Counted from the first letter of the stretch, positions 1 through 5,127 are shown. The stretch: DNA of 5,127 nt from Actinomycetota bacterium (GCA_014360385.1 JACIXO010000117.1:1-5127); one strand, 5' to 3'. Notes: generated by a model from the sequence alone, not told the origin. Numbers and translations are program-made.

Positions 1-620
1 ATTGCTACTCTTTGACAGAGAAAATCCGCCTCCTCCATGTAGTGAGTGGTTAGAGCAATAGTAACATTTTCTTTCTCATTAAGTCTAAGAATATACTCCC
101 ATATTTTTCTCCTTGTCTGGGCATCAAGACCCAGGGTAGGCTCATCCAAAAATAGCACCTTTGGGTAATGCATAAGACCTCTTGCAATCTCAAGCCTTCG
201 CTGCATACCTCCCGAATAGTTATTAACTATAACATTCGCTTTCTCCTTAAGCTCCACCATTTCGAGGACTTCTTCAATTCTTTTCTTCCTGGTTTTGCTG
301 TCCAGACCGTATACTCTAGCATGAAAATCCAAATTCTCATAACCAGTTAGACGATTATCTAGAGCAGGTTCCTGAAAAACTATACCAATTGATCTTCTAA
401 CCCAATCCCGCTCACTAACTATATCATAACCCCAGACTTTGCCCTCTCCCGAGGTTGGGTGAAGAAGTGTTGTTAACATCTTTATAGCTGTAGTCTTTCC
501 TGCTCCATTTGGTCCTAAAAGCCCAAAGATCTCCCCTTCCTCTACTTTAAAAGATATATTGTCAACTGCTTTTAGTCCATCAAATTCCTTTGTCAAATTT
601 TTAACTTCTATCGCTATCAT
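1..620 (-). CDS. ABC transporter ATP-binding protein, DrrA/CcmA (ABC-2) type, C-terminus cut by window edge
   Basis: This is the nucleotide-binding subunit of an ABC-2 type transporter, of the kind that powers export of drugs, lipids or polysaccharides through a separate membrane protein. Reading from the ATG at 620-618, about 206 codons are visible with no stop before the edge. The Walker A motif GPNGAGKT is at residues 36-43, the Q-loop glutamine at 83 (VFQEP), the signature YSGGMQRR at 135-142, Walker B VLFLDE at 155-160 with catalytic Glu160, the D-loop GLDAQ at 164-168 and the switch His193 in TTHYMEEAD. The Tyr-Ser-Gly-Gly-Met signature and the 'E-P-A-L-D' Q-loop region are typical of the DrrA/NodI group (family knowledge). 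The C-terminal third of the usual roughly 300-residue protein lies outside the window. A permease would be expected next downstream, also outside. The substrate cannot be told. GGAGG lies 11 bases before the ATG, inside a triplicated 14-base repeat. Confidence 0.95.
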   Translation of the reverse strand, partial: MIAIEVKNLTKEFDGLKAVDNISFKVEEGEIFGLLGPNGAGKTTAIKMLTTLLHPTSGEGKVWGYDIVSERDWVRRSIGIVFQEPALDNRLTGYENLDFHARVYGLDSKTRKKRIEEVLEMVELKEKANVIVNNYSGGMQRRLEIARGLMHYPKVLFLDEPTLGLDAQTRRKIWEYILRLNEKENVTIALTTHYMEEADFLCQRVA

Positions 621-638
621 TTATACTATTTCCTCCAT
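621..638 (-). promoter_or_regulatory. Possible five-codon leader minigene abutting the ABC ATPase start
   Basis: On the minus strand the last 14-base repeat creates an ATG at 638-636 that opens the frame Met-Glu-Glu-Ile-Val and stops at TAA 623-621. The ABC gene ATG follows with no gap. The minigene ATG has AGAGG seven bases upstream (650-646), a better spacing than the 11 bases between GGAGG (636-632) and the ABC ATG. It could feed terminating ribosomes into the ABC start, or could be a by-product of the repeat. Translation is not shown. Confidence 0.25.
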
Positions 639-666
639 ACTATTTCCTCTATATTATTTCCTCTGT
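625..666 (-). repeat. Three tandem 14-base repeats carrying Shine-Dalgarno-like GAGGAAAT
   Basis: On the plus strand the units are actatttcctccat (625-638), actatttcctctat (639-652) and attatttcctctgt (653-666). On the coding strand each gives GAGGAAATA(G/A)T, so three ribosome-binding-like sites sit 14 bases apart directly ahead of the ABC ATPase start. The array ends four bases before the ATG at 620. The repeat is seen directly; any effect on translation is inference. Confidence 0.85.
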
Positions 667-874
667 CTTATTAACTATTCATCCTATACTTTTATTTCAT
701 ATATATTTTTATATTTTCAAAAAAGCTAGACATATTTCTTAGATACAAATAAATCTTTTTAGATATCACAAATAACCAAAATTATCAATTATCAGATTAA
801 ATACTATCATAATAGCCTCTATTCAAACGGTATCTACCAAGACTTATTAACTAAATTTAATAAACTTAACGCTC

Positions 875-902
875 ATTAAAGAGCCCTTATTAAAGAGCTT
901 TC
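875..902. repeat. Tandem pair of 14-base repeats downstream of dCMP deaminase
   Basis: The units attaaagagccctt (875-888) and attaaagagctttc (889-902) match at 11 of 14 positions, with the first ten bases identical. On the minus strand the short inverted segment GCTC-TTTAAT-GAGC (884-871) could form a four-pair stem, but no T-run follows it. I therefore call it a repeat and not a terminator. Confidence 0.7.
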
Positions 903-931
903 GGGATAGTTTTTCTAAACTCACCCATTAA

Positions 932-1393
932 CTAAAGCTTAATAAGCTCAACCCCAGCTTCTGCCAATAGCTCTATGGCAAGTGGGTCTGGATACTCTTC
1001 CAGAAAGTATATTCTTCGTATTCCACTGTTTATAATCATTTTAGCACACATGACACAAGGCTGAGCTGTGGTATAAATAACACCATCCCTTATTGATACA
1101 CCATGATAGGCCGCCTGAAGAATAGCATTTTGTTCTGCATGGAGTCCTCTACAGATTTCATGGCGTTCCCCGGAAGGAACCCCCAGCTCCTCTCTAAGGC
1201 AGGTTCCTCTATCAAGACAGTTTTTTACCCTCATGGGAGCACCGTTATAGCCTGTGGTAAGAATTCTTTTTTCCTTTACTATTATGGCTCCCACTTTCCT
1301 TCTAAGACAAGTCGACCTTGTAGCAACCTGTCTTGTGATGGAGACAAAATATTCATCCCAGCTGGGTCGTGTAACTTTAGTCGATTCATCCAC
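932..1393 (-). CDS. comEB: dCMP deaminase (ComEB-type cytidine/deoxycytidylate deaminase family)
   Basis: The product is a cytosolic zinc enzyme that deaminates dCMP to dUMP, feeding thymidylate synthesis. The 153-residue length is normal for the family. The active-site motif HAEQNAI is at residues 85-91 (zinc ligand His85, catalytic Glu87) and PCVMC is at 112-116 (zinc ligands Cys113 and Cys116). Other family marks are RPSWDEYF at 9-16, GYNGAP at 48-53, the two cysteines 59 and 65, and SGERHEICRGLHAEQ at 74-88. The start is GTG (1393-1391). No in-frame ATG lies nearby and an in-frame TAG lies seven codons upstream, so the start is well constrained. A purine stretch AGAGAAAG lies somewhat far upstream, and GGAGA touches the GTG and is too close to serve it. 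Flanking non-coding gaps of about 300 bases on both sides suggest a single-gene transcript. The symbol comEB is used by homology; the protein is not specifically linked to competence here. Confidence 0.96.
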   Translation of the reverse strand: MDESTKVTRPSWDEYFVSITRQVATRSTCLRRKVGAIIVKEKRILTTGYNGAPMRVKNCLDRGTCLREELGVPSGERHEICRGLHAEQNAILQAAYHGVSIRDGVIYTTAQPCVMCAKMIINSGIRRIYFLEEYPDPLAIELLAEAGVELIKL

Positions 1394-1498
1394 TCTCCAT
1401 ACTCGCTTTCTCTACTAACTCACCTTACTAACTTACTTTCTTTAAGATATCCTACTCTATCCTAATCTTAATAATAACCTATATACAATAACTTACAG

Positions 1499-1600
1499 GT
1501 TCTTGGCTTCTAATACATTAACTTATACTAATGATGAGAAAATTACTCAGATGAAAGCTTAAACTTGTTCCTGGCTTTTAGTACATTACCTTATACTCAT
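1499..1600. repeat. Two 34-base imperfect direct repeats, 68 bases apart start to start
   Basis: The segment at 1499-1532 (begins gttcttggcttctaatacat) recurs at 1567-1600 (begins gttcctggcttttagtacat) with 29 of 34 bases identical. The 34 bases between the copies show little similarity to what follows the second copy. With only two copies, it may be an old duplication, a dispersed repeat or paired binding sites ahead of dCMP deaminase. Confidence 0.85.
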
Positions 1601-1642
1601 TTAACATACATTATCTCTATTTAACATTATCTTCATATATTA

Positions 1643-1676
1643 CATATATCATCTTATTGCATATATCATCTTATTG
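1643..1676. repeat. Perfect 17-base tandem duplication
   Basis: The sequence catatatcatcttattg occurs twice head to tail at 1643-1659 and 1660-1676 with no mismatch. It lies 11 bases beyond the stop codon of the PIN-domain gene. Identity of the copies suggests a recent slippage duplication. Confidence 0.9.
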
Positions 1677-1687
1677 TCTTATTCACA

Positions 1688-2422
1688 TCAGCACCTAAAA
1701 TTTGCTTCTAATTCTTCAATTGTAACATCCAATAGTGGATATATCTTATAACATATATTTTGTTTTTCCAATTCTTTTCTAAACCAAATCAGATCCATGT
1801 CATTGGTAAGTATAGGAATTTTCTTAACCTGGGAATACTTTAAAAGACTTATATCTGCCCTGGATGGAAGCTCTCTGTACCTTCCTTTTAATTCTCTTAT
1901 TTTTTCCATGGTCTCGGTTCTTTTCTGAGAAAGGTAGAATTTTACAACATCCTCCACTTCTTTTTCGGGAGGGTTAAAATCTACAACTTCAAACCATCCT
2001 TTTTCTTCAAGTCCTAAAATTTTCTTTTCCAGCTTCCTCACCAATCTTAATTTCACTATAGGAGGGAATCTTTTCTTCCTGAAAACACTGGAGTAAAAAG
2101 AATAATTATCACTTATTGCTTCCTCCACAATCACAGCAATGCCTTTGACAAAGATTTCCTCCCACACGCTGGAGATAGTCATTATCCTTATATTTTCCTT
2201 ACAGAAAAAATTAGTCAACTCTTGGGTTTTTTCAGAAAAGTGGGGGTATTTAAATTGGATGGTCTTCTTTTTGTATTTTTCAGTAGCAAAAAAGCAGTGA
2301 TAAATTATGCAATTGGCATCATACAATACACTTTTGGTTGTACAGGCAGACGCATCGTCATCTGTATGACTGTCTCCATAACTAACTTTATTGCCATTTT
2401 TTTCACTTCTATCATCTGACAT
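1688..2422 (-). CDS. PIN-domain protein, probable ribonuclease/toxin-like, paired with a winged-helix protein
   Basis: The 244-residue product has the spaced acidic residues of the PIN nuclease fold. VLYDANCIIY (32-41) gives Asp35 and Asn37 at the first strand, SSVWEEI (84-90) gives Glu88/Glu89, SRADISLLKYS (187-197) gives Asp190, and ILTNDMDL (204-211) gives Asp208 and Asp210. PIN proteins are metal-dependent RNases, many acting as toxins (family knowledge). It is longer than VapC-type toxins of about 130-150 residues, owing to a charged, probably disordered N-terminal tail (1-30, with DDD at 21-23) and a lysine-rich helical middle (about 100-185). The ATG at 2422-2420 has no clear Shine-Dalgarno site. 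It lies 19 bases after the stop of the upstream winged-helix gene, so translational coupling is likely. No better in-frame ATG exists: the next Met is residue 81, past the first catalytic Asp. The real start could be TTG at residue 33, but that also lacks a ribosome site and would leave almost nothing before the first strand. Function as toxin is inference. Confidence 0.8.
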   Translation of the reverse strand: MSDDRSEKNGNKVSYGDSHTDDDASACTTKSVLYDANCIIYHCFFATEKYKKKTIQFKYPHFSEKTQELTNFFCKENIRIMTISSVWEEIFVKGIAVIVEEAISDNYSFYSSVFRKKRFPPIVKLRLVRKLEKKILGLEEKGWFEVVDFNPPEKEVEDVVKFYLSQKRTETMEKIRELKGRYRELPSRADISLLKYSQVKKIPILTNDMDLIWFRKELEKQNICYKIYPLLDVTIEELEANFRC

Positions 2423-2441
2423 TAACCAATATTAGTTGGGT

Positions 2442-3218
2442 CTAAATTCCATACATCTCCAATGGAACTTCATCGTCAATATGAGGAAGGATGTTATAAG
2501 CTTTCGCTACAGATTGGACATATTCAAAATCTTGCTCTAAATCGCTTAAATCCATATCATCAAGTATATTTTTATCTTTCCCCACGAGGTCAAGGATCAT
2601 ACTGCAGTTCAAAATAAAATCAGAGGTTACCTGAAGTAATTCATCTTTTTTAACCGGGTCTTTAAATTCCTCCTTTTTTAGTATCAAGAGGCAGTAATCA
2701 AGTGCACCCTGGATAAAAACACTATTATGAGACGGGGGAAATTCGGTAATTTGGTCAATGAGATTATTTACATCTTTTATGAGGGAATTTTTGATCTCCT
2801 CATTTTTGCCAAGACTTCTTATGTGTTTAGCATAGATGTAATTCTGAAGCCTGTATCTAGAATAGTGTTTAAAACCGTCAAGAATAGATTCAAACCTTTC
2901 CTTGTATTTTTCAGGAAGTAGATTTTCTATTCTCTCAAATTCTTTTAAACCATTGTCAGTAATTTTGAATATCCACCCAATGCCATTGTCACACATAGAA
3001 ATAATGTCTTTTTTATTCAAAGTTCTTGCATCTACCTTTATTTGTGGACAGTAAGGACCATAGTTGTGCTTTGTAAAAACATAATCGATGGGTATTTTTC
3101 CTTCCACTTTAGCAAGATAGATAAACTTCTGGAGGTTAAAGTTATTATAAAGCTTTCCTAACTTGCCCAGAACAAAAACTATGGGCCAATAACGAGGAAG
3201 TTTTTGTAAGTCGTCCAT
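2442..3218 (-). CDS. YwgA/Panacea-like winged-helix protein, putative regulator or antitoxin
   Basis: The 258-residue product begins with a winged-helix-like domain (about 12-95). LGKLYNNFNLQKFIYLAK (20-37) resembles the 'K-LQK-IY' helix of YwgA-like and Panacea (SocA-like) proteins. FTKHNYGPYCPQI (48-60) resembles their 'Y.YGPY' loop, and WIFKITDNGLKEFE (82-95) looks like the wing plus a helix. Panacea proteins are known antitoxins for diverse toxins, and YwgA is an uncharacterised Bacillus protein (family knowledge; I recognise the pattern, not a close homologue). Residues 100-258 are predicted mostly helical with an acidic C-terminal part and are unfamiliar to me. The gene is first in a pair with the PIN-domain gene, the order usual for antitoxin then toxin. 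The ATG at 3218-3216 has no Shine-Dalgarno site in the preceding bases, which is odd next to the good sites of the sugar and ABC genes. A promoter candidate lies about 60 bases upstream. A role in binding DNA or neutralising the PIN protein is inference. Confidence 0.75.
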   Translation of the reverse strand: MDDLQKLPRYWPIVFVLGKLGKLYNNFNLQKFIYLAKVEGKIPIDYVFTKHNYGPYCPQIKVDARTLNKKDIISMCDNGIGWIFKITDNGLKEFERIENLLPEKYKERFESILDGFKHYSRYRLQNYIYAKHIRSLGKNEEIKNSLIKDVNNLIDQITEFPPSHNSVFIQGALDYCLLILKKEEFKDPVKKDELLQVTSDFILNCSMILDLVGKDKNILDDMDLSDLEQDFEYVQSVAKAYNILPHIDDEVPLEMYGI

Positions 3219-3273
3219 ATTCGCTTTTATTTAATTCTAATATTAGAAAAGAAATTATAAACGCGTAGAAATA

Positions 3274-3301
3274 ATTATAGACCTATAAACAAAAAAAGCA
3301 A
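3274..3301 (-). promoter_or_regulatory. Candidate sigma-70-type promoter for the winged-helix/PIN pair
   Basis: On the minus strand TTGCTT (3301-3296) and a perfect TATAAT (3279-3274) are separated by 16 bases. Transcription would start near 3267, leaving a leader of about 50 bases before the ATG at 3218. A second TATAAT at 3259-3254 lacks a partner at the right distance. Just downstream of the -10, the palindrome acgcgt (3261-3266) is flanked by similar direct segments gaaattata (3251-3259) and gaaataattata (3268-3279), possible operator material. The gap 3219-3375 holds no gene, and I see no terminator after the isomerase-like gene, so readthrough from the sugar operon remains possible. Confidence 0.45.
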
Positions 3302-3375
3302 CTTTACTATTCAGAGCTGTCTAATTAAAACTTAAATTACAAGCAAACTAGAAAATATACACAAAATAATTGGGG

Positions 3376-4614
3376 TCATTTAGATACATTAGAATTATTA
3401 TATAAATGAAGCACTGGAGCATCTTTATTAACAACAGGACCAAAAAATTTAAATATTTCTAAATTTTCACTGCTTTTATTTTTGATCTCGTGTAACTTTA
3501 TAGCTCTTTCATATGAAATAATTAACTCATCATAATTATAAGTTCCTGCTTTTACAAAATGGCCATCAAACGTTCCTTCACCTCGCCATACAAAAACAAC
3601 ATACGCCCCACTTTCTTTACTATAATAACTTTCTCCAGGATACACTATAAGCCTTTTACCACTAAAATTTTTACTATTATAAAACACCCAATATTCTTCT
3701 CCGCCTTGCTGCCTGGATTTCTCAATCAGTATTGGTGGTATATGTCGGTTCTCATAAAAATATGGATCACAACTCCTTTCCCAGTCGATCTGACTTATAA
3801 CTATTTCTTCCCCAAACGTTCTTCTATCCATGTCCCGAATATCTCGAAACAATGTGTCTTTAGACATTATTTTACCTTTATATAGTGCCTGTAAGTTACC
3901 ATAAACATCTGATGGTTGTTGAATCTCAATAGTAAGAGCGGTGCCAGGGGCATGAGGAATACCTGGAGGAACATGGAAACCATCATCCACTGTTTGTAAA
4001 TAAGCTCTTGAGTGCTTTAAAATGAGGTCGCTATTCCAATCTATAAGATAGGATAATATCAATTTTTTTTGTTGAGCTATATAAGGATGAAAACCAAAAA
4101 ATGTTTCTGGATGAGCACCCAAAGATATACCGCAAGGAAAGTAATAGGCCTCCTCCTTAGGATTTTTCTTTACCAAATTTGCATCTTTCTCCATTTGATG
4201 GTAGTGAAAAAAAATCCTATCTGAATAATCTAATACTTTTACCAGTATCCCAAGGTCGTTATGTCTTAAAGAATATTCGTTTCCTAATATTAAATCTTTT
4301 GCGTAAACCATTGCCTCTTTTAAAGTGATTGAGGGACCATCCTCAATGTAAATATATGAGAGTCCTTCATCTTTTGGGCCAATCCTATTCTCAGCTTTTG
4401 TAGCAGAAGCAATCCATCGTTCTGTTATTTCACCCCTTTCTCCTTTATTATATTCATCCTCTTGTAGTCCTAACCTTTTACCTGAACTACAATTTTCTCT
4501 AGCAACCCATGTAGGTTTAAGCCTTAAAATACCGTTATTGATCTCTAATAATTTATAAATAATACTCCTAATATTATTAATAGAATTATCTTTATTCTTA
4601 TTTAAATTTTTCAA
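3376..4614 (-). CDS. Class I mannose-6-phosphate isomerase-like (cupin) sugar isomerase
   Basis: The 412-residue product follows the layout of phosphomannose isomerases, zinc enzymes that interconvert aldose and ketose 6-phosphates. RLKPTWVAR (31-39) and GEITERWIASA (61-71) match the N-terminal substrate region. LGILVKVLDYSDRIFFHYHQ (121-140) aligns without gaps to the family's 'KLLDA..LSIQVHP' strand. NPKEEAYYF (151-159) supplies Glu155, VPPGIPHAPG (215-224) supplies His221, and IEIQQPSDVYG (229-239) is the usual strand after it. A second cupin-like domain covers about 300-375 (GEGTFDGHFVKAGTY at 345-359). The metal pair is His137-x-His139 where Gln-x-His is usual, so the substrate may differ from mannose-6-phosphate. 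The start is TTG (4614-4612) with AGGAG six bases upstream, and no better in-frame start is seen. The gene overlaps the PfkB kinase gene by 17 bases, indicating one operon and a shared sugar substrate. Sure of the family, not of the substrate. Confidence 0.85.
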   Translation of the reverse strand: MKNLNKNKDNSINNIRSIIYKLLEINNGILRLKPTWVARENCSSGKRLGLQEDEYNKGERGEITERWIASATKAENRIGPKDEGLSYIYIEDGPSITLKEAMVYAKDLILGNEYSLRHNDLGILVKVLDYSDRIFFHYHQMEKDANLVKKNPKEEAYYFPCGISLGAHPETFFGFHPYIAQQKKLILSYLIDWNSDLILKHSRAYLQTVDDGFHVPPGIPHAPGTALTIEIQQPSDVYGNLQALYKGKIMSKDTLFRDIRDMDRRTFGEEIVISQIDWERSCDPYFYENRHIPPILIEKSRQQGGEEYWVFYNSKNFSGKRLIVYPGESYYSKESGAYVVFVWRGEGTFDGHFVKAGTYNYDELIISYERAIKLHEIKNKSSENLEIFKFFGPVVNKDAPVLHLYNNSNVSK

Positions 4615-5127
4615 TCTCCACTCCTATTTCTTTTAAAAAATTAATAGTAGTTTTATAGTCAGGTATACCAGCTCTCCCTCCATAGCTCTGACATTTAAGA
4701 GCAGAAACTGCCGAAGAAAAAACCATAATATCTCTCACATCCCACCCCTTTAGGATTCCAAAGAGGAAGGCACCGTGATATACATCGCCAGCTCCTGTTG
4801 TGTCTACAACATTAACTTTAAAACAGTCTACATAAATAACTTCACTATCTACAAAACCTATCGAACCTTTTTCACCAAGCGTCGTTACCAAAAGTTCAGG
4901 CTTAAAGTCATTATAAAGCTTTTGAAGCGAAAAATTTATATCACCCACTCCTGAATATTCAAACAAGAATGCTTTAGAGGTGACTAGGTAATCAATGTAA
5001 GGAAGTAGTTCTTTGGTCCCTTCTAAAATTATATTTGCATCTAACATAACCTTTATCCCATTTTCATGAGCAAATTTAGCTGCCTTTATATCTTCAACTG
5101 GAATAAATCCATCTATTAGAAGAATTT
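4598..5127 (-). CDS. PfkB-family carbohydrate kinase, N-terminus cut by window edge
   Basis: The product transfers phosphate from ATP to a sugar or sugar acid (ribokinase/PfkB superfamily, cytosolic). The frame stays open from the right edge: before the Met codon at 5047-5045 it continues as ILLIDGFIPVEDIKAAKFAH and then ENGIKV, a typical PfkB strand-helix-strand, so that Met is internal and the gene starts outside the window. About 175 C-terminal residues of the usual 300-330 are visible. Counting from Met 5047, YLVTSKAFLFE is at 20-30, TTLGEKGSIGF at 55-65, and the family signature VDTTGAGDVYHGAF at 81-94, with the anion hole GAGD at 85-88 and catalytic base Asp88 (codon 4786-4784). ALKCQSYGGRAGIPD (116-130) is the usual C-terminal ATP-side segment. 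The substrate-binding N-terminal part is missing, so ribokinase, fructokinase, 2-keto-3-deoxygluconate kinase and sulfofructose-kinase-like roles cannot be separated. It overlaps the isomerase-like gene, which suggests both act on one sugar. Confidence 0.92.
   Translation of the reverse strand, partial: ILLIDGFIPVEDIKAAKFAHENGIKVMLDANIILEGTKELLPYIDYLVTSKAFLFEYSGVGDINFSLQKLYNDFKPELLVTTLGEKGSIGFVDSEVIYVDCFKVNVVDTTGAGDVYHGAFLFGILKGWDVRDIMVFSSAVSALKCQSYGGRAGIPDYKTTINFLKEIGVEIEKFK
4612..4625 (-). promoter_or_regulatory. Ribosome binding site that decides the TTG start of the isomerase-like gene
   Basis: On the minus strand AGGAG (4625-4621) sits six bases before TTG (4614-4612), inside the last codons of the kinase gene. 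This ideal spacing supports the TTG as the true start and implies coupled translation of kinase and isomerase. Confidence 0.7.

Larger units (their letters stand above)
621..931. other. AT-rich intergenic region between dCMP deaminase and ABC ATPase genes
   Basis: I see no supported gene in these 311 bases. The stretch is very AT-rich and must contain the promoter or leader of the ABC gene unless that gene is read through from dCMP deaminase. No convincing -35/-10 pair stands out: a TTGAAA on the minus strand at 720-715 lacks a good -10 at the right distance. No strong stem followed by a T-run is visible after dCMP deaminase. The region contains several short direct duplications: attatca twice in tandem at 781-794, and ttagatacaaataa at 739-752 repeated with a 3-base insertion at 759-775. 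The two 14-base sets are listed separately. Confidence 0.7.
1394..1687. other. Repeat-rich intergenic region upstream of dCMP deaminase
   Basis: I see no supported gene in these 294 bases. This stretch should hold the end of the PIN-protein transcript and the dCMP deaminase promoter, but I find neither a clear hairpin plus T-run nor a good -35/-10 pair. Beyond the repeats listed separately, it has a 13-base near-tandem pair (actaactcacctt 1414-1426, actaacttacttt 1427-1439), a 10-base pair (tatcctactc 1448-1457, tatcctaatc 1458-1467) and atttaacat at 1599-1607 and 1619-1627. Confidence 0.7.

Noticed and set aside
168..350. Plus-strand 60-codon open frame
   Set aside because: It is antisense to the ABC ATPase gene, which has all nucleotide-binding motifs.
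692..733. Minus-strand 13-codon frame beginning MSSFFENIK
   Set aside because: It is tiny, has no ribosome site and is not linked to the ABC start, so chance is the simplest explanation.
871..902. Rho-independent terminator after dCMP deaminase
   Set aside because: The best stem is four base pairs and no T-run follows on the minus strand.
1103..1465. Plus-strand open frame of 120 codons
   Set aside because: It lies opposite the dCMP deaminase gene, whose catalytic motifs are intact, and its translation has no recognisable domain.
1499..1676. Possible CRISPR array
   Set aside because: There are only two imperfect 34-base copies and a separate 17-base tandem pair, with no regular spacers and no cas genes.
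2222..2921. Plus-strand short open frames (2222-2419 and 2727-2921)
   Set aside because: Both are antisense to the PIN and winged-helix genes and are rich in hydrophobic residues, as expected for the complement of lysine-rich coding sequence.
3559..3885. Plus-strand open frame of 108 codons
   Set aside because: It is antisense to the isomerase-like gene, and its product looks like reverse-strand noise.
4598..5047. Kinase gene starting at the ATG at 5047
   Set aside because: The frame stays open to the right edge and the upstream residues form a normal PfkB segment, so this Met is internal and the gene is partial.

Overview
The window is AT-rich bacterial DNA with every recognisable gene on the minus strand, so the genes read from right to left. 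Low GC, short purine-rich Shine-Dalgarno sites, use of GTG and TTG starts, and a ComEB-type dCMP deaminase fit a low-GC Gram-positive or deep-branching thermophile-like bacterium. I cannot name a genus from the sequence.

Right end (3376-5127): a two-gene sugar operon. A PfkB-family carbohydrate kinase, with its 5' end outside the window, overlaps by 17 bases a class I mannose-6-phosphate-isomerase-like double-cupin protein that starts at TTG. The pair looks like an isomerase plus kinase for one sugar. The isomerase-like protein has a His-x-His where the family normally has Gln-x-His at the metal site.

Middle (1688-3301): after a short non-coding gap with a plausible promoter lies a two-gene unit, a YwgA/Panacea-like winged-helix protein followed 19 bases later by a PIN-domain nuclease-like protein. 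The order (putative antitoxin or regulator first, PIN protein second), tight spacing, and lack of clear Shine-Dalgarno sites make this the best candidate for an undescribed toxin-antitoxin or defence-like module here. That role is inference.

Left part (1-1687): a complete dCMP deaminase gene with a GTG start, then an ABC-2/DrrA-type ATPase gene that runs off the left edge. The two non-coding gaps around dCMP deaminase (621-931 and 1394-1687) hold no gene I can support. They are unusually full of short direct and tandem duplications (units of 7, 10, 13, 14, 17, 20 and 34 bases). One set triplicates the Shine-Dalgarno-like segment ahead of the ABC gene and creates a five-codon minigene whose stop codon abuts the ABC start codon.
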